Assembly (NCBI GenBank): GCA_035578155.1
Contig: JAPWDM010000015.1
Coordinates: forward strand, 4,651,501 to 4,715,500
Length of the DNA stretch: 64,000 nucleotides
Source: Brachynemurus nebulosus
Lineage: Eukaryota > Arthropoda > Insecta > Neuroptera > Myrmeleontidae
Direction: 5' to 3'
Shown: in pieces, positions 11,681-23,300 of the stretch
Layout: every line of letters starts with the position of its first letter
Position numbering within the stretch: the stretch's first letter is position 1
Notes under the pieces: generated by a model
Told to the model about the DNA's origin: nothing
The model's database searches: none
What the model saw: the letters and a program-made list of their open reading frames with translations, nothing else
Translations under genes and position numbers: made by a program

Positions 11681-13148
11681 TAAGGGCCGGCGCAAGCTTA
11701 TTTGGCGCCTTAGCCGAAATATCTTTAGGCATGCCCAACTGAACAAACACTTATTTAAATATAACAACAATTAAAATTTACATAAGAAATCTTTATCTTT
11801 TAGCCTGTAAAATTTTTTCACAAATTTCTCTGACACATACTCTAAAAAGTGAAAATAGAACACAATAAATTAAATACTTAATGCTTATTTCTTTACAATA
11901 AATTAATTGTTAATAAGTATGTTGTACATTTGAAAAGTATGAAAATATTTATTAAAATAAAATAATCAAAATTTAGTTACTACCAAAAAAAAAAAGAAAA
12001 AATAACAACAAACTTAAATATTACATTTTCTTTCTTAAGGTTGGTGGTTTGTGCTAATTCTTGCTCAACTGATATTGTTGCCAAACGCAACAGTTTTTCC
12101 TGTGTCATAGACCACCTAACGTAGGTCTTAATTATCTTTTGTTATTGGTAGAGCAATTTTACTAAAAAACATTTTCAGATACAAGTTGTAGATAATCTTT
12201 TTATCAACAAAAAAAAGTATTTGCAAAATTTTTGCCACGTCTGGATTATGGGCACAATTGAGTATTTACTTATATTTGAAAATATATTTATGTAATTGAA
12301 ATAAGCCAAACTAATTCTTTTTTTATTTATTGTATATACAGTCGACTCTCGTTAATTCGAAACTCGAGGGACTCTTAAAATATTACGAATTATGGAGAGG
12401 TTCGAATTATCGCAGGTAAAAATTTTAATTTTTTAAGCATTTGAGATTAATGAACTTGAACTTATATCTCAAAATGTACTTACAATCTTTCTGTCTCTTT
12501 CCCTCTGCAACTTTGAATTGTCGAGTGTTTGAATTGTCGTCGTTTTGTTACGTAGCAATAATTTTTTCGTTCGAATTACCAAGTGTATAAAAATATATTG
12601 TTTTAATTCGAAATATAAAGAGATTTCGTAGGGAACTCGTGATACCTTTGAATTATAGAGAGTTTCGAATTATCGCAGGTTTGAATTAACGAGAATCTAC
12701 TGTATCTACTTACTTTTCTAATAGTTACTTTTCTAGAGTATATAATAGTTACTTTTCTAAAGAAATACGAAATACCCTTATGTAATTATGTGACCGTCTG
12801 ACCTAATAAATACAAAATTGGAAATTGCATATCGTAATGATTAATGAAAAACACTTGACACAAAACATTGACCTTAAACACAAACAATGATTTTAAACAC
12901 AGAAGCATTGACGGTAACAACCGTAACAATTTAACAAATGTCTGTTTTTATCACATGTTTTGAAACATCGATGTATGCACTTGACATTTTTGACATAAAA
13001 ATACATAAATATGTATTAAATTTTTTTTGAAAGTAAATAGTTAACAGAAAATACGTACGGTATTTGCAAAATTTAAAATTTTGCGTACCTCGGTTTCGGG
13101 TGTCCTAGACAGTCGTCTAGTTCGCCTATGTGGTCGCGCCGGCCCTAA
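11681..13148. mobile_element. TIR element GGGCCGGCGC inside the first intron
   Basis: The ends GGGCCGGCGCAAG (11684) and GCGCCGGCCC (ending 13145) are inverted. TAA flanks both sides, which fits PIF/Harbinger. An 8-bp duplication (ttaattaa/taaagtaa, 6 of 8) would instead fit hAT, so the class is open. It has no coding capacity. A pogo-type MITE is nested inside it (12339-12702). Lying in the intron, it need not have damaged the gene. Confidence 0.7.
12337..12704 (+). mobile_element. Pogo/Tigger-type MITE, copy 1
   Basis: It begins CAGTCGACTCTCGTTAATTC and ends GAATTAACGAGAATCTACTG, flanked by TA on both sides. The 364-bp body is also rich in TTCGAATTA-type inverted motifs near both ends. A second copy in the opposite orientation lies at 53059-53407. 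Confidence 0.88.
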
Positions 13149-13477
13149 AGTAATTATTAGTATATTGATAATAAATTATATGTAGTACCTACATATATAT
13201 ACTAAAATGCAATAATTAATAAAAATTAAAAAGTAAAAGAATATGAAAAGGTCTTAAAGTCCACATTTAAGTAATTTTAAATTTTATTCATTCTATGAAT
13301 TAGTTATAATTAGTGTTCTTCCCTGTAATACAATAAAAAAAAATATGACTATTTTTTGCTAAATTTTGGGTGTATTTTACAACTAAATACCTTACCTTTC
13401 AATGTGTAATACAAAACAATATTTTTTTATTGTAAAATTTATTATAAACGATTATAAATTTAAATATTTCCCTTCAG

Positions 13478-14510
13478 CGACGACATCATTGTTGAAAAAG
13501 GAAATCAAACAACGAATGAAACTATTGTTTTGGAAAATGAGCACAATGTTTGTTTCTTCTGTAACAAAAAAAGAAAAACTGTAAAAGGCCGTATGCAAAA
13601 ACTTTCCTGTCCAGACTCTGGCAAATGGATAGAAGGGATTAAAGAAAAAGCCACTGAAATAAATGATGCTGATATGTTACATAAACTTGTATTAGCTTCT
13701 ACAGATGCGAAATATCATCATCAATGTAAAATATTATAATAAGTACATTCAAATCATCAATCATAAAAAAGAGTCAACAATATGGCATGAAAAGCGAGAT
13801 TATCATAATATTACCTTTAAGAATTTGTGTAAATACGTATCTGCAAATATTGTACAAAAATGTGATTCCTTTTTTTTATAATTTTATCAGATCAAAATAA
13901 TATATTGATTACCTCAATGAAGAATATTCCGAAATTGATGATGATCGTCCAAATTTCTTCTCAACACAACATCTTCAAGCTAAACTTTTAGACGCTTTTC
14001 CGAAACAAATTAAATTTGTTACACTACATAATAAGAAAATTATAGCGCCATATCAGCAAACCGTTGTTGATAGTACGGAGATTATAAAAAAAAAAATGGA
14101 GGATAAGCAGTTTGGCTGCTGGAATGAAAGTGAGAAATGACATTTGAACCATTAATAAAAAAGAATTGCCAGAGACATTATCTGTTAAAAATTTTATTGA
14201 TGTTGAATGTGAAGCTCTTCCTGAGTCTCTTATTTTATTATTAAAAACTATTCTTTGCGATGAGACAATTCGAAACACGAGGAAACAACCTAAAAAAGTT
14301 GTGATATCTTCTATAGCACAAGACATAGTTTACAATGCAAGAGGTGGCAATTTGAAAACATCCCAACATATTTGCCTTGGAATGACTTTAAAAAGTCTTA
14401 AAAATAGTAAAAAAATTGTTAATATTATCAATAAACTTGGCCATTGTATTAACTATACTCAACTTTCAGAGTTAGAGACTGAGACAACTATAAATTTAAC
14501 GGAAAGAGAT
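13478..14510 (+). pseudogene. Uncharacterised Cys/His gene, exon 2 onward (decayed)
   Basis: The acceptor CCCTTCAG at 13477 joins in frame to exon 1 (GA|C). A VCFFCNKKRKTVKGR...YHHQC segment (CxxC plus HxxxC) reads open to 13739. After that the reading continues only with frameshifts and stops: WHEKRDYHNITFKNLCKYV near 13780, a YSEIDDDRPNFFS stretch near 13930, and an open stretch 14166-14510 (NARGGNLKTSQHICLGMTLK). At 14511 a foldback element begins. Function is unknown; it could supply a DNA- or RNA-binding zinc module. Confidence 0.65.
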
Positions 14511-16146
14511 CAAAGGCTATTGGCGGATAAGCATGAGTCGAAATGCCCCCGCACGAATTTTGTTGGTTTTTTTTCTGCTAACTGCTTTCGATATAAGATT
14601 GAAATTTGCTGAGTTTCAACCCTTAAAAACTCACCCTTTGGGGGTTAAAAAATATTTTTTGCAAATCGAAAAAAAATTATAACTTTTGAATGGCTTGACG
14701 GATTTGGCTGAAATTTTTGTTTTAGATACCTCTATAGTGTACTTTAGAAAAAATTATCAGCTCCCAAAAAAAATCATAACCCTCTCCCCCCCCCCCAAAA
14801 AAAAAATTATTTAATTTTTCAATATTTTTTTCACCAACTTGTAGCTATGGTACCATCACCGAAATTTTTTTGCAGGCTTCTTACTATGACCGATACAACA
14901 TATAATTTTTCCAGAATTTTTATCCAGGTGCGTCATAGTTAAAAAAAAATAAAATATCCGAAAAGATTTTTTTTCCGAGGTTATGTTCGTTTTACACACA
15001 CCCAAATATTTCTGCAGGCTTCTCACTATGATTGATAGAACATATAATTTTTCCAGAATTTTTTTCCGGGTGTATTATAGTTAAAAAAATTAAATGTCCG
15101 AAAAATTTTTCTAGAGATACGTATAGGCTTCCGGGTACTCAGTCGATCGGGAATCGTTTGCAACTTTTGAATATGTTCATAAAAACGTTTGTGAGTGCGT
15201 AGTTTTCGAAAAAAAGAAAATAGTCGACTCAAATCTTTAAATTCCTCGACCAACCAAACACCTATCATCAGTTTTTGAAACTACCAAAATGATGATTATT
15301 GCAAATGAGACTGAGAAATATTTTTTTAGACGTTACGTCCGCTGTACATTCACCAAAATATTTTTACATGTCTTTGATTCTATTTGATGCAACATGTTAT
15401 TACACATAGCAAGTTACATTTGATAGAAAATATGATACAATATTATAACTACATATAACAGTAAGTTCTGTTAATTATTATAGGTCGGATTAGATGAGCG
15501 GGGCTCCCTACACAACCAAGCTTAAGATACTACATAGAAGTTTACCCAACTTTAATGAAAAAGTATCTGTCGATATATTATATTAAATATTATTCTTCAT
15601 CAGTCTCATTTGTAGTAATTGTTATTTTGATGGTTTCAAAAATTGATAATAGGTGTTCAAGGAATATGAAGATTTGAGTCGTCTATTTTCTTTTTTTCGA
15701 AAACTACGTAATCACAAACGTTTTTATGAACATATTCAAAACTTGCAAACAATTTCCGATTGACTGAGTACCCGGAAGCCTATACCTATCTCTAAAAATA
15801 TCTTTTCTGACATTTAATTTTTTTAACTATGATCGACCCGGAAAAAAATTCTGGAAAAATTATATGTTGTATCAATCATAGTGAGAAGCCCGCAGAAATA
15901 TTTTGGCGATTGTACAACAAACATGACCTCGAAAAAAAAATGTTTTCGGACATTTTATTTTTTTTATCTATGACGCACCCGGAAAAATTATATGTTGTAT
16001 CGGTCATAGTAAGAAGCCTGCAAAAAAAATTGGTGATTGTACCATAGCTACAAGTTAATGAAAAAAAATATTGAAAAAACAGACAATTTTTTTGGGGGTT
16101 TAAAATTTTTTTTTTTTTTTTGAAGCTGATAATTTTTTCTGAGGTA

Positions 16147-16722
16147 ATCAGTTATTTAGAAAAAGAAACCAAACGGAAAAACGTAGTCATTCATGGACTA
16201 GAAATTGTTGAAGATAAACCTGAACAAATGGAGCAAGAAATAATAGAACTTTTTAGTAATTCTTTAAAAATAGACTGCTCGCTCAATGATATAGATTTTG
16301 TACGTAAATTGGGAAAAGGCGAAAACAATCGGTCTTCGGTTCTTGTGGGTTTGACTACGCAACGAATGAAAAAACAAATATTTATCAATAGAAGAAACAT
16401 CAAAAACAAACAGGTAGTCATCACCGATGATTTTCCAGCAGAAGTTAGAGCAAAAAGAAAAACCTTAATTCCTAAAATGCTCCAGTATCGTAGTGAAGGG
16501 AAAAAAGCATATATAAGATACGATAAGTTAATAGTCGAAGAAGAAACAACTATGTCAAACCAACCACCACCTAGTAACTCAAAAAAGCGTACCCAAAGCA
16601 ATGAAGAAGATGAAAGCGTAAATTATCCCAAGAGACAAGATAAAAATAAAAATTTGGCGAACAAGTCTACAGTTATGATGGATTTTTTTCAACGTCAGAG
16701 ATCTGGCTCCCTATCACAATAA
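16147..16722 (+). pseudogene. LINE ORF1 (5'-truncated), L1-ORF1p-like RNA-binding protein
   Basis: The reading is open from the insertion point (ISYLEKETKRKN) to TAA at 16720. It has a short coiled N-terminal remnant, an RKNVVIHGLE segment typical of the RRM-like domain of L1-type ORF1 proteins, IDFVRKLG, a basic C-terminal domain and a polar tail. The N-terminus was lost on insertion. The end overlaps the start of the ORF2 frame around 16679-16722. Confidence 0.75.
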
Positions 16723-19700
16723 CGAAATTGGAACGGAGCTAACATTATCAGCAAGAAGAACCTTCAATATTAATAGAACTAAGAATTGTAATAATAATAT
16801 CAACGATCTGGAAGAAAATAATCTACACTGCTTTTATTGGAACTGTCACGGATACCGTAATTTTATGGATTTAGATGCGTCTCAACAAAAGTATATTCAG
16901 AATTTTGAAGTAATTGCACTATCCGAAACATAGCTCTTTGAAGAAAACTATGCTCCACCTACATTTCTTAGCCAATATAAATATCTTAAACAAAATGCAG
17001 TTAAAGAAAAAAGCGTCGGCCGTGGAAGCGGGGGAATGCTTTTATTCCTACACCAAAAGCTAAATTATCATCTAATAGAAAAAAATAATATGTGGTGTAT
17101 TATAAAACTAACACACTTTAACGTGGATACATTAATATTAGTGTTTGTTTATATAAAACCTGATATTGAAAATATTTATGTAATTGAACAGTTAAATGAC
17201 ATGTTTTTAATTATTGTAAATATGTGCACTAACCCAAAAATTTATATTATAGGAGATATGAATGGAAGAATTGGACAGTTAAATAATAATTATGGTTCTG
17301 AAATCTTTGATAATACGTACTTGCATACTGAAAGAAAATCATTAGACACTGAATGTAACACTAGAGGTAAATTATTAACAAATTTTTTCGAGGATCATGG
17401 TTTTGTTGTGGTTAATGGTAGAACGTTGAGTGACAATCCAGGTCAGTACACATATTGTAGAAAAAATTCAAAAAGTACAATTGATCTAGTTTGGACGAAT
17501 GCTATTAGTGACGTTAGTGATTTACTGATTTCTGACCGTTTCTTAACATCAGATCATTTTCCAGTGATTTTATATATTAACTACCCTATTAAAATTAAAA
17601 AAACTACTGAATTTTCTGATTCTTCATCTATGAAACGATTTAAATGGGATGAAATGAAAAAACATGATTATATTGATATTTTGGAAAATATAAACATTAC
17701 TGAAAATGATCTGAATAGCAGTGAATCTATTTATGAAGTTATGCTTAACGTAATTGTCAGAGCGGCAGAAGAATTAAACTTAAGTGTTAAAATACAAAAT
17801 ACTGGTACGTGGATGTTTTTCAAAAATAAACCCTGGTTTAACGAAGTGTGTAGAAACAAAAAGGTAGAAATGAGAAATTGCTTTAAGGATTGTAAAAAAA
17901 GTAACTTTGACGTTAGGTTTTTGAATTTATATATAGAAAGTAAAAAATGCTATAAAAGTACCATTAAGGAATCTAAAAGAAATTACTATGATAACATCAA
18001 AATTAAACTCCTGAATACAAAAGACTCCAACAGTTTCTGGGAAACTATTGGAACTTTAAAATACAAGCCAAAATTAAAGCAAAATCCAGTTGATATAGAA
18101 AAATGGGTCGATTACTTTTTAGCTTTAAATCCTTTATGTGCAAGTGATAAAATTTATTTTTTAGATGCTAAACACCCATGGCTCGATAGGGAACTAACGA
18201 GTGCAGAATTAGATTATGCTCTTATAAAGTGTAAACCCGGAAAAGCTGCTGGCCCTGACGGGTTACCGTCTGATTTTATCAAACACATCCCTGCCAAAAT
18301 AAAGGAGTTAATGCTTAATATGTTCACAAAAGTATTGGAGACAGAAAACCCACCAAGTACCTGGTCAGAAGCAGAAATATCCCTAATTCATAAAAAAGGT
18401 AATTTAACAGATCTTGATAACTATCGTCCTATATCACTTTTAAATACCACAACAAAAATATTTACAACGATAATTAGCAATCGTTTACTTACCTGGGCAG
18501 AAGATGCAAACATAATTCCAGAGATTCAAGCAGGCTTCCGAAAGGGTAGAGGGTGTGCTGATAATCTGTTTGTGCTAATGGCATGCCTGCAAGCGAACGT
18601 GCGACTTAAAGCCCGGAAAGTTTTTGCCATTTTCGTGGACTTCAAAAAAGCTTTCGATAGTATAGAACATCATATTCTTTGGCAAAGATTATTTGAGACT
18701 GGAGTTAGTAGAAAATTAATTACTATTATTTCAAACCTTTATAAAAACGCTACATTTAAGATAAAAATAAATAACAATAAGAGTCAACAAATCAATCTAA
18801 CAAAAGGTCTTATGCAAGGTGACTCGTTGAGCCCACTGTTGTTCAACTTGTTCATTGCCGATTTTGATGATTTCTTAATAAAAAATAATATAAGAGGTTT
18901 AAATATTGACGGCCGTACAGAGATAAGATGTTTGTTCTATGCAGACGACTTAGTACTTCTTAGTGATTCACCTGGAAATGCCCAAAGACAGTTAGACACT
19001 CTCTCTAAATATTGCCAAAAATATAAGTTAGAAATAAATAAGGATAAAACCAAAATGGTAATATTTCGAAAGGGAGGTCGAGTTAGTCAGTCGCTTAATT
19101 TTAAATATAACGATTCAAACATTAATATCGTTAATGAATATACGTATCTGGGTGTAGTTTTCTCTAGCTCTGTAATGTTCAAAAAATATTTAGATACGGC
19201 CGTAAATAAAGCTAATATAGCTATTAATAAAGTCCGCGAATTACTGACTGCATCGAAAACAAACTCTTGGGACTGCAGAATTATGCTATTGCACAGTACG
19301 ATTTCAGCCACTCTACTATATGCTGCGGAAATCTGGAGTCTAAATTATCTCCCGGAATTAGAAAAAGTTCAATCTAGATATATTAAATACCTTTATTGTT
19401 TGCAAAGATATACCCCGAATTACATTATAAGGGCAGAGACAGGTTTAGATCCTATTAGTTCCTATGCATTGAAAAGTGTGCTTTTGTGGTGGGAAAAAAT
19501 ATTAATAATGCCGGAGGACAGGTTACCAAAAATATGTTACAACAGGTTACGCGAATTAGATCTTTGCCCCGACAATATCGTTAAATATAATTGGGTAACA
19601 AAATTAAAGAACACTTTAGATAGATTAGGCTTTTCCAGCTTATGGGAAGAACAAAATGCTAACCTAATTAAGAATTCCATAAACTTAATACTATGGGAAT

Positions 19701-20152
19701 ATAATAGACAAATATGGCAGGAGGATAATGATCGGATAGAAAATTCCTCTTACAGTCAAATCTATAAATATATTAAGCACCAAGGGAACGCTCAAACATA
19801 TCTAGCTCTACCGTTAAGCATAGCCAAATTACGAGTAATAAGTCAGCTACGGACAATGGGTCGCCTTTTAATAAAATTTTATATCAACAATATCTCTTAC
19901 CAATGGGATCCTACTAAAATATGTGAAATTTGCAATATGCAAGAGATAGAAACTCTAGATCATTTCATGTTTGTTTGTCCTATATACACCTGGATAAGAA
20001 AGTACTCAATTGACACCATAATACCAGAAAACTTGATCACTAATCACAAACTTATTCAGCTTTTGACTGACCTAAATCCTCATAAAATTCAACAAATATA
20101 TGTCTTTGTTACAACAGCCCTTAAAACACGTAGTTTTATTTTATATGAGTAA
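16679..20152 (+). CDS. LINE ORF2: APE endonuclease and reverse transcriptase (one internal stop)
   Basis: Endonuclease: WNCHG (about 16838), ALSET just before an in-frame TAG at 16931-16933, GDMNGRIG, STIDLVW and SDHFPV (17549-17566). RT: GKAAGPDGLP, NYRPISLLN, FVDFKKAFDS, QGDSLSPLLFN and YADD (18938-18949). A C-terminal CxxC...HxxxxC knuckle lies near 19920-19980. Apart from the TAG the frame is open for 1038 codons from 17036, so the copy is young. In relatives a Trp usually follows SET, so a TGG-to-TAG change is likely (inference). The clade is probably in the jockey/I/CR1 range, but I cannot fix it. Confidence 0.92.
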
Positions 20153-20334
20153 AGGACTAGTGAACCATAATTATAACTATCATATTCACCATATTTATCA
20201 CAATTAATATACATATAATATTCATTATCTAATATTTATTGTTCACCACTTCATACATACTATCACACCAAAATAGAAACATTTTTTTATGTTTCTTCTT
20301 TTAATATATTTTCTTCTCATATCTCATATATAAA

Positions 20335-20366
<32 letters not shown>
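20153..20366 (+). other. APE LINE 3' UTR, first part, ending in (ATT)n
   Basis: AT-rich 3' UTR that ends in nine or so ATT units (20336-20366). This is where the Dong-like LINE inserted. Confidence 0.7.
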
Positions 20367-20367
<1 letters not shown>

Positions 20368-23300
20368 GACTTTTACGCCAACCTGGCGCTCACTACTCAG
20401 TAGGACAGTACTGGGTAACATTCACCTATACCGGCATTATGCAAGGTATTAGGCTCTGTGGAAGGGTAATGTGCCAAACCAATCCGTAAAAGTACCGTAG
20501 TACATTCACGGACGGGTTTGTCACATCACTCCTTATATTGTTGTTGTTGTTGTTGCTTGAAACGAGGTGTTATGCGTCTATTTTGGTGTATACTGGTTCG
20601 TACGACGAGACTTTTGTGGGAGCGTAGATGTTGGCTCAATGACAGAGGGCTGTGAAAGCCTAGTTCGTTTTCGTGTCCTCAGATGGTAGGTAGGAGTAGG
20701 GACAGAGGGAAGGGAAAGGACTGTTTGTGTTTGTGTGTGTGTTTGTGTATGTGTGTGGATGTGTCTTTCTATTTTACGTTTCTTGGTGTAGATGTTTTCT
20801 GGTTCATCAAATTGCTCATTAAGATCGGGTGTTCCTGGAACTGCGCGTTTAGATGGTACAGAGGTTGACGGACCTTGTGTGTTATTGAATTGAGGAGGAT
20901 TGTGCACCAGAGCGGTAACAGTGACAGTGCGGCAGTTGTTCGATCCCCCCTCTCCATCAGACGAATCTGGATCTGTATGTGTGTTAAGTGTTTGTCTTTC
21001 AGTGTTAGTGTATTGTGTGTTTATGTATGTGTGTTGTGTGTCAGTAGGATGAGTGTCAGTGTATTGTTCGCTCACTGTAGATGGCTCAGATGGAGTAGAA
21101 GCAGGTCTTGTGCTTTCACATATCGCAGTCGGATTCGTATTACTGAGGAACTTCCGTACTATACGACACGTGTTTATGATCACTGCCTTTTGCATAGTGA
21201 CATATGTGTATTTTGGGAGACCCAAGAGGCTCAAACTATTATGTAGTGTGTGTGGAATGACCCCGGTGGCACTGAGCACTATTGGAACGATGTGGACATG
21301 TTCCATTCGCCATTGTTGTTTTATTTCGGCTGCGAGGTCAGTGTATTTATCCAATTTAACTGCGTGTGTTTTTTGTAAGTTGTGTGTATTTGGAACCGCA
21401 ATATCGATCAGATAGGTTGTCTTAGTGTTTTTCATTACGAAGGTGATATCTGGTCGATTATGATTTATGGTCTTATCTGTAATAATCGACCGATCCCAGT
21501 AAAGTCTACAGGAGTCATTCTCCGCTACTACTTTTGGTGTGAGCTTGTAGTAAGGTGTTTTATCGGTTATAAGGTGGTGCTTGACCGCTAGTTTCTGGTA
21601 TATGATTTTGGCAACCTGGTCGTGACGGTGTTTGTATTCGGATTGAGCGAGCTGAGTACAGGCAGCTGTGATGTGTTGGATCGTTTCAGGTTTGGAATGG
21701 CATCTCCGGCATGAGTCAGATGTTATTGACGAGTCACGAAGTATGTATTTTGAGTAATTCTTTGTATGAATTACTTGATCTTGTATAGCTAGCATGAATC
21801 CTTCAGTCTCCGGGAAAAGACTTCCTTGACTCAACCAGGCGTGCGACGCTGCTTTGTCGACGTTACTCTGATTAAGATCATGTGGATGTCTCCCATGTAA
21901 AGGCTTCCGAATCCATTGCTGAATTTTGTCCTCCTTCGTGACCAAACGGCAAAAACTATCTGGCATTTCTGTGTGTGAGAGGTTTAATGGTGTGTATGCC
22001 TTGTCGGCTTGGATTATTACATTGTGTAAGTGTGATGTGTGTGTTTTGGTGTAAAAGTATTCTCGCAAGTTATGAACCTGTTTATTATGCGTGTTCCTTA
22101 TGTCTATAAGACCTCGACCCCCTTCGGCTCTTGGCAGCGTCAATCGTTCTATCGCTGCTTTGGGATGATGAATTCTGTATTTGGTCATAAGGACGCGGGT
22201 CTTGATCTCGATGTTTGTCAAGTCCGTAGGCGTCCATTTGATTACCCCAAATGAGTATGTTAGCACCGGAACTGCGTAGGTGTTAATTGCTTTGATGGTT
22301 TTTTTTCCATCAAGGTGGGTGCTCAGTAATCTCCGTACACGCGTTAGGTATTGCTGCATCAGGTGTTGTTTTACAGCGCTGTGATCTATACGTTCGTCCT
22401 GATTGAATCCGAGATACCGATACGACTCTCCCTCGTCCATGGGCTGCATAACAGACTCTGGTTCGAGTTCGAATGCGACCGCATCTCGTTTTCCTCCAGA
22501 ACGACATTGTGTTCGACATTTATCGATTCCGAACTCCATACAGAGGTCTCGCGAAACCTCGTTGGAAAGTCCCAGCAGCTGCTGTAATTGATGTTTAGTA
22601 GCTGCATAGATCTTAATATCATCCATGTACATTAGATGTGAAATGGTATGGCGCGAATTCGTTTGCGTACCTACATTGTAACCGTATTTGGTTTCATTTA
22701 ACAGGCGAGAAAGTGGATTCATTGCGAGACAAAACCATAATGGACTCAATGAGTCGCCTTGGAATATGCCGCGTCTTACTTGAATAAGGTCGCTTGTTGT
22801 TTTTTCATTACCAATACTCAAATGTAAGGTCGTTCGCCAGTCGGACATGATCGTTCCAAGGAAGTTCACGATACTTGGGTGTATTTTGTACAGCTCCAAT
22901 ACTCTCCGCAACCAGGAGTGCGGGACCGAATCAAATGCCTTTTTATAATCAATAAACGCTGTGTACAGGTTACGTTTTCTCCCTTTCGCTTGTTCCAGTA
23001 CTACGGAGTCAATCAGAAGCTGCTCTTTGCAGCCTTGTGACCTCTTTCGACATCCCTTTTGTTCTTCTGTCAGTATGGTGTTAATCTGACAATGCTCATT
23101 GATCTTTTCTGCCAGACAGGACGTCAAAATCTTATACACTGTAGGCAAGCAGGTGATAGGCCTATAATTCGCAGGATTTTTTGTATCACTGTTTTTAGAT
23201 TTCATGTATGTGATACCCTGCGTTAGGAACTTCGGTGTCAGGTTTGGTGTTTTTATAAATAGTGTAAAGTGTTCAGCGAGATACTTGTGTGTTGATGTAA

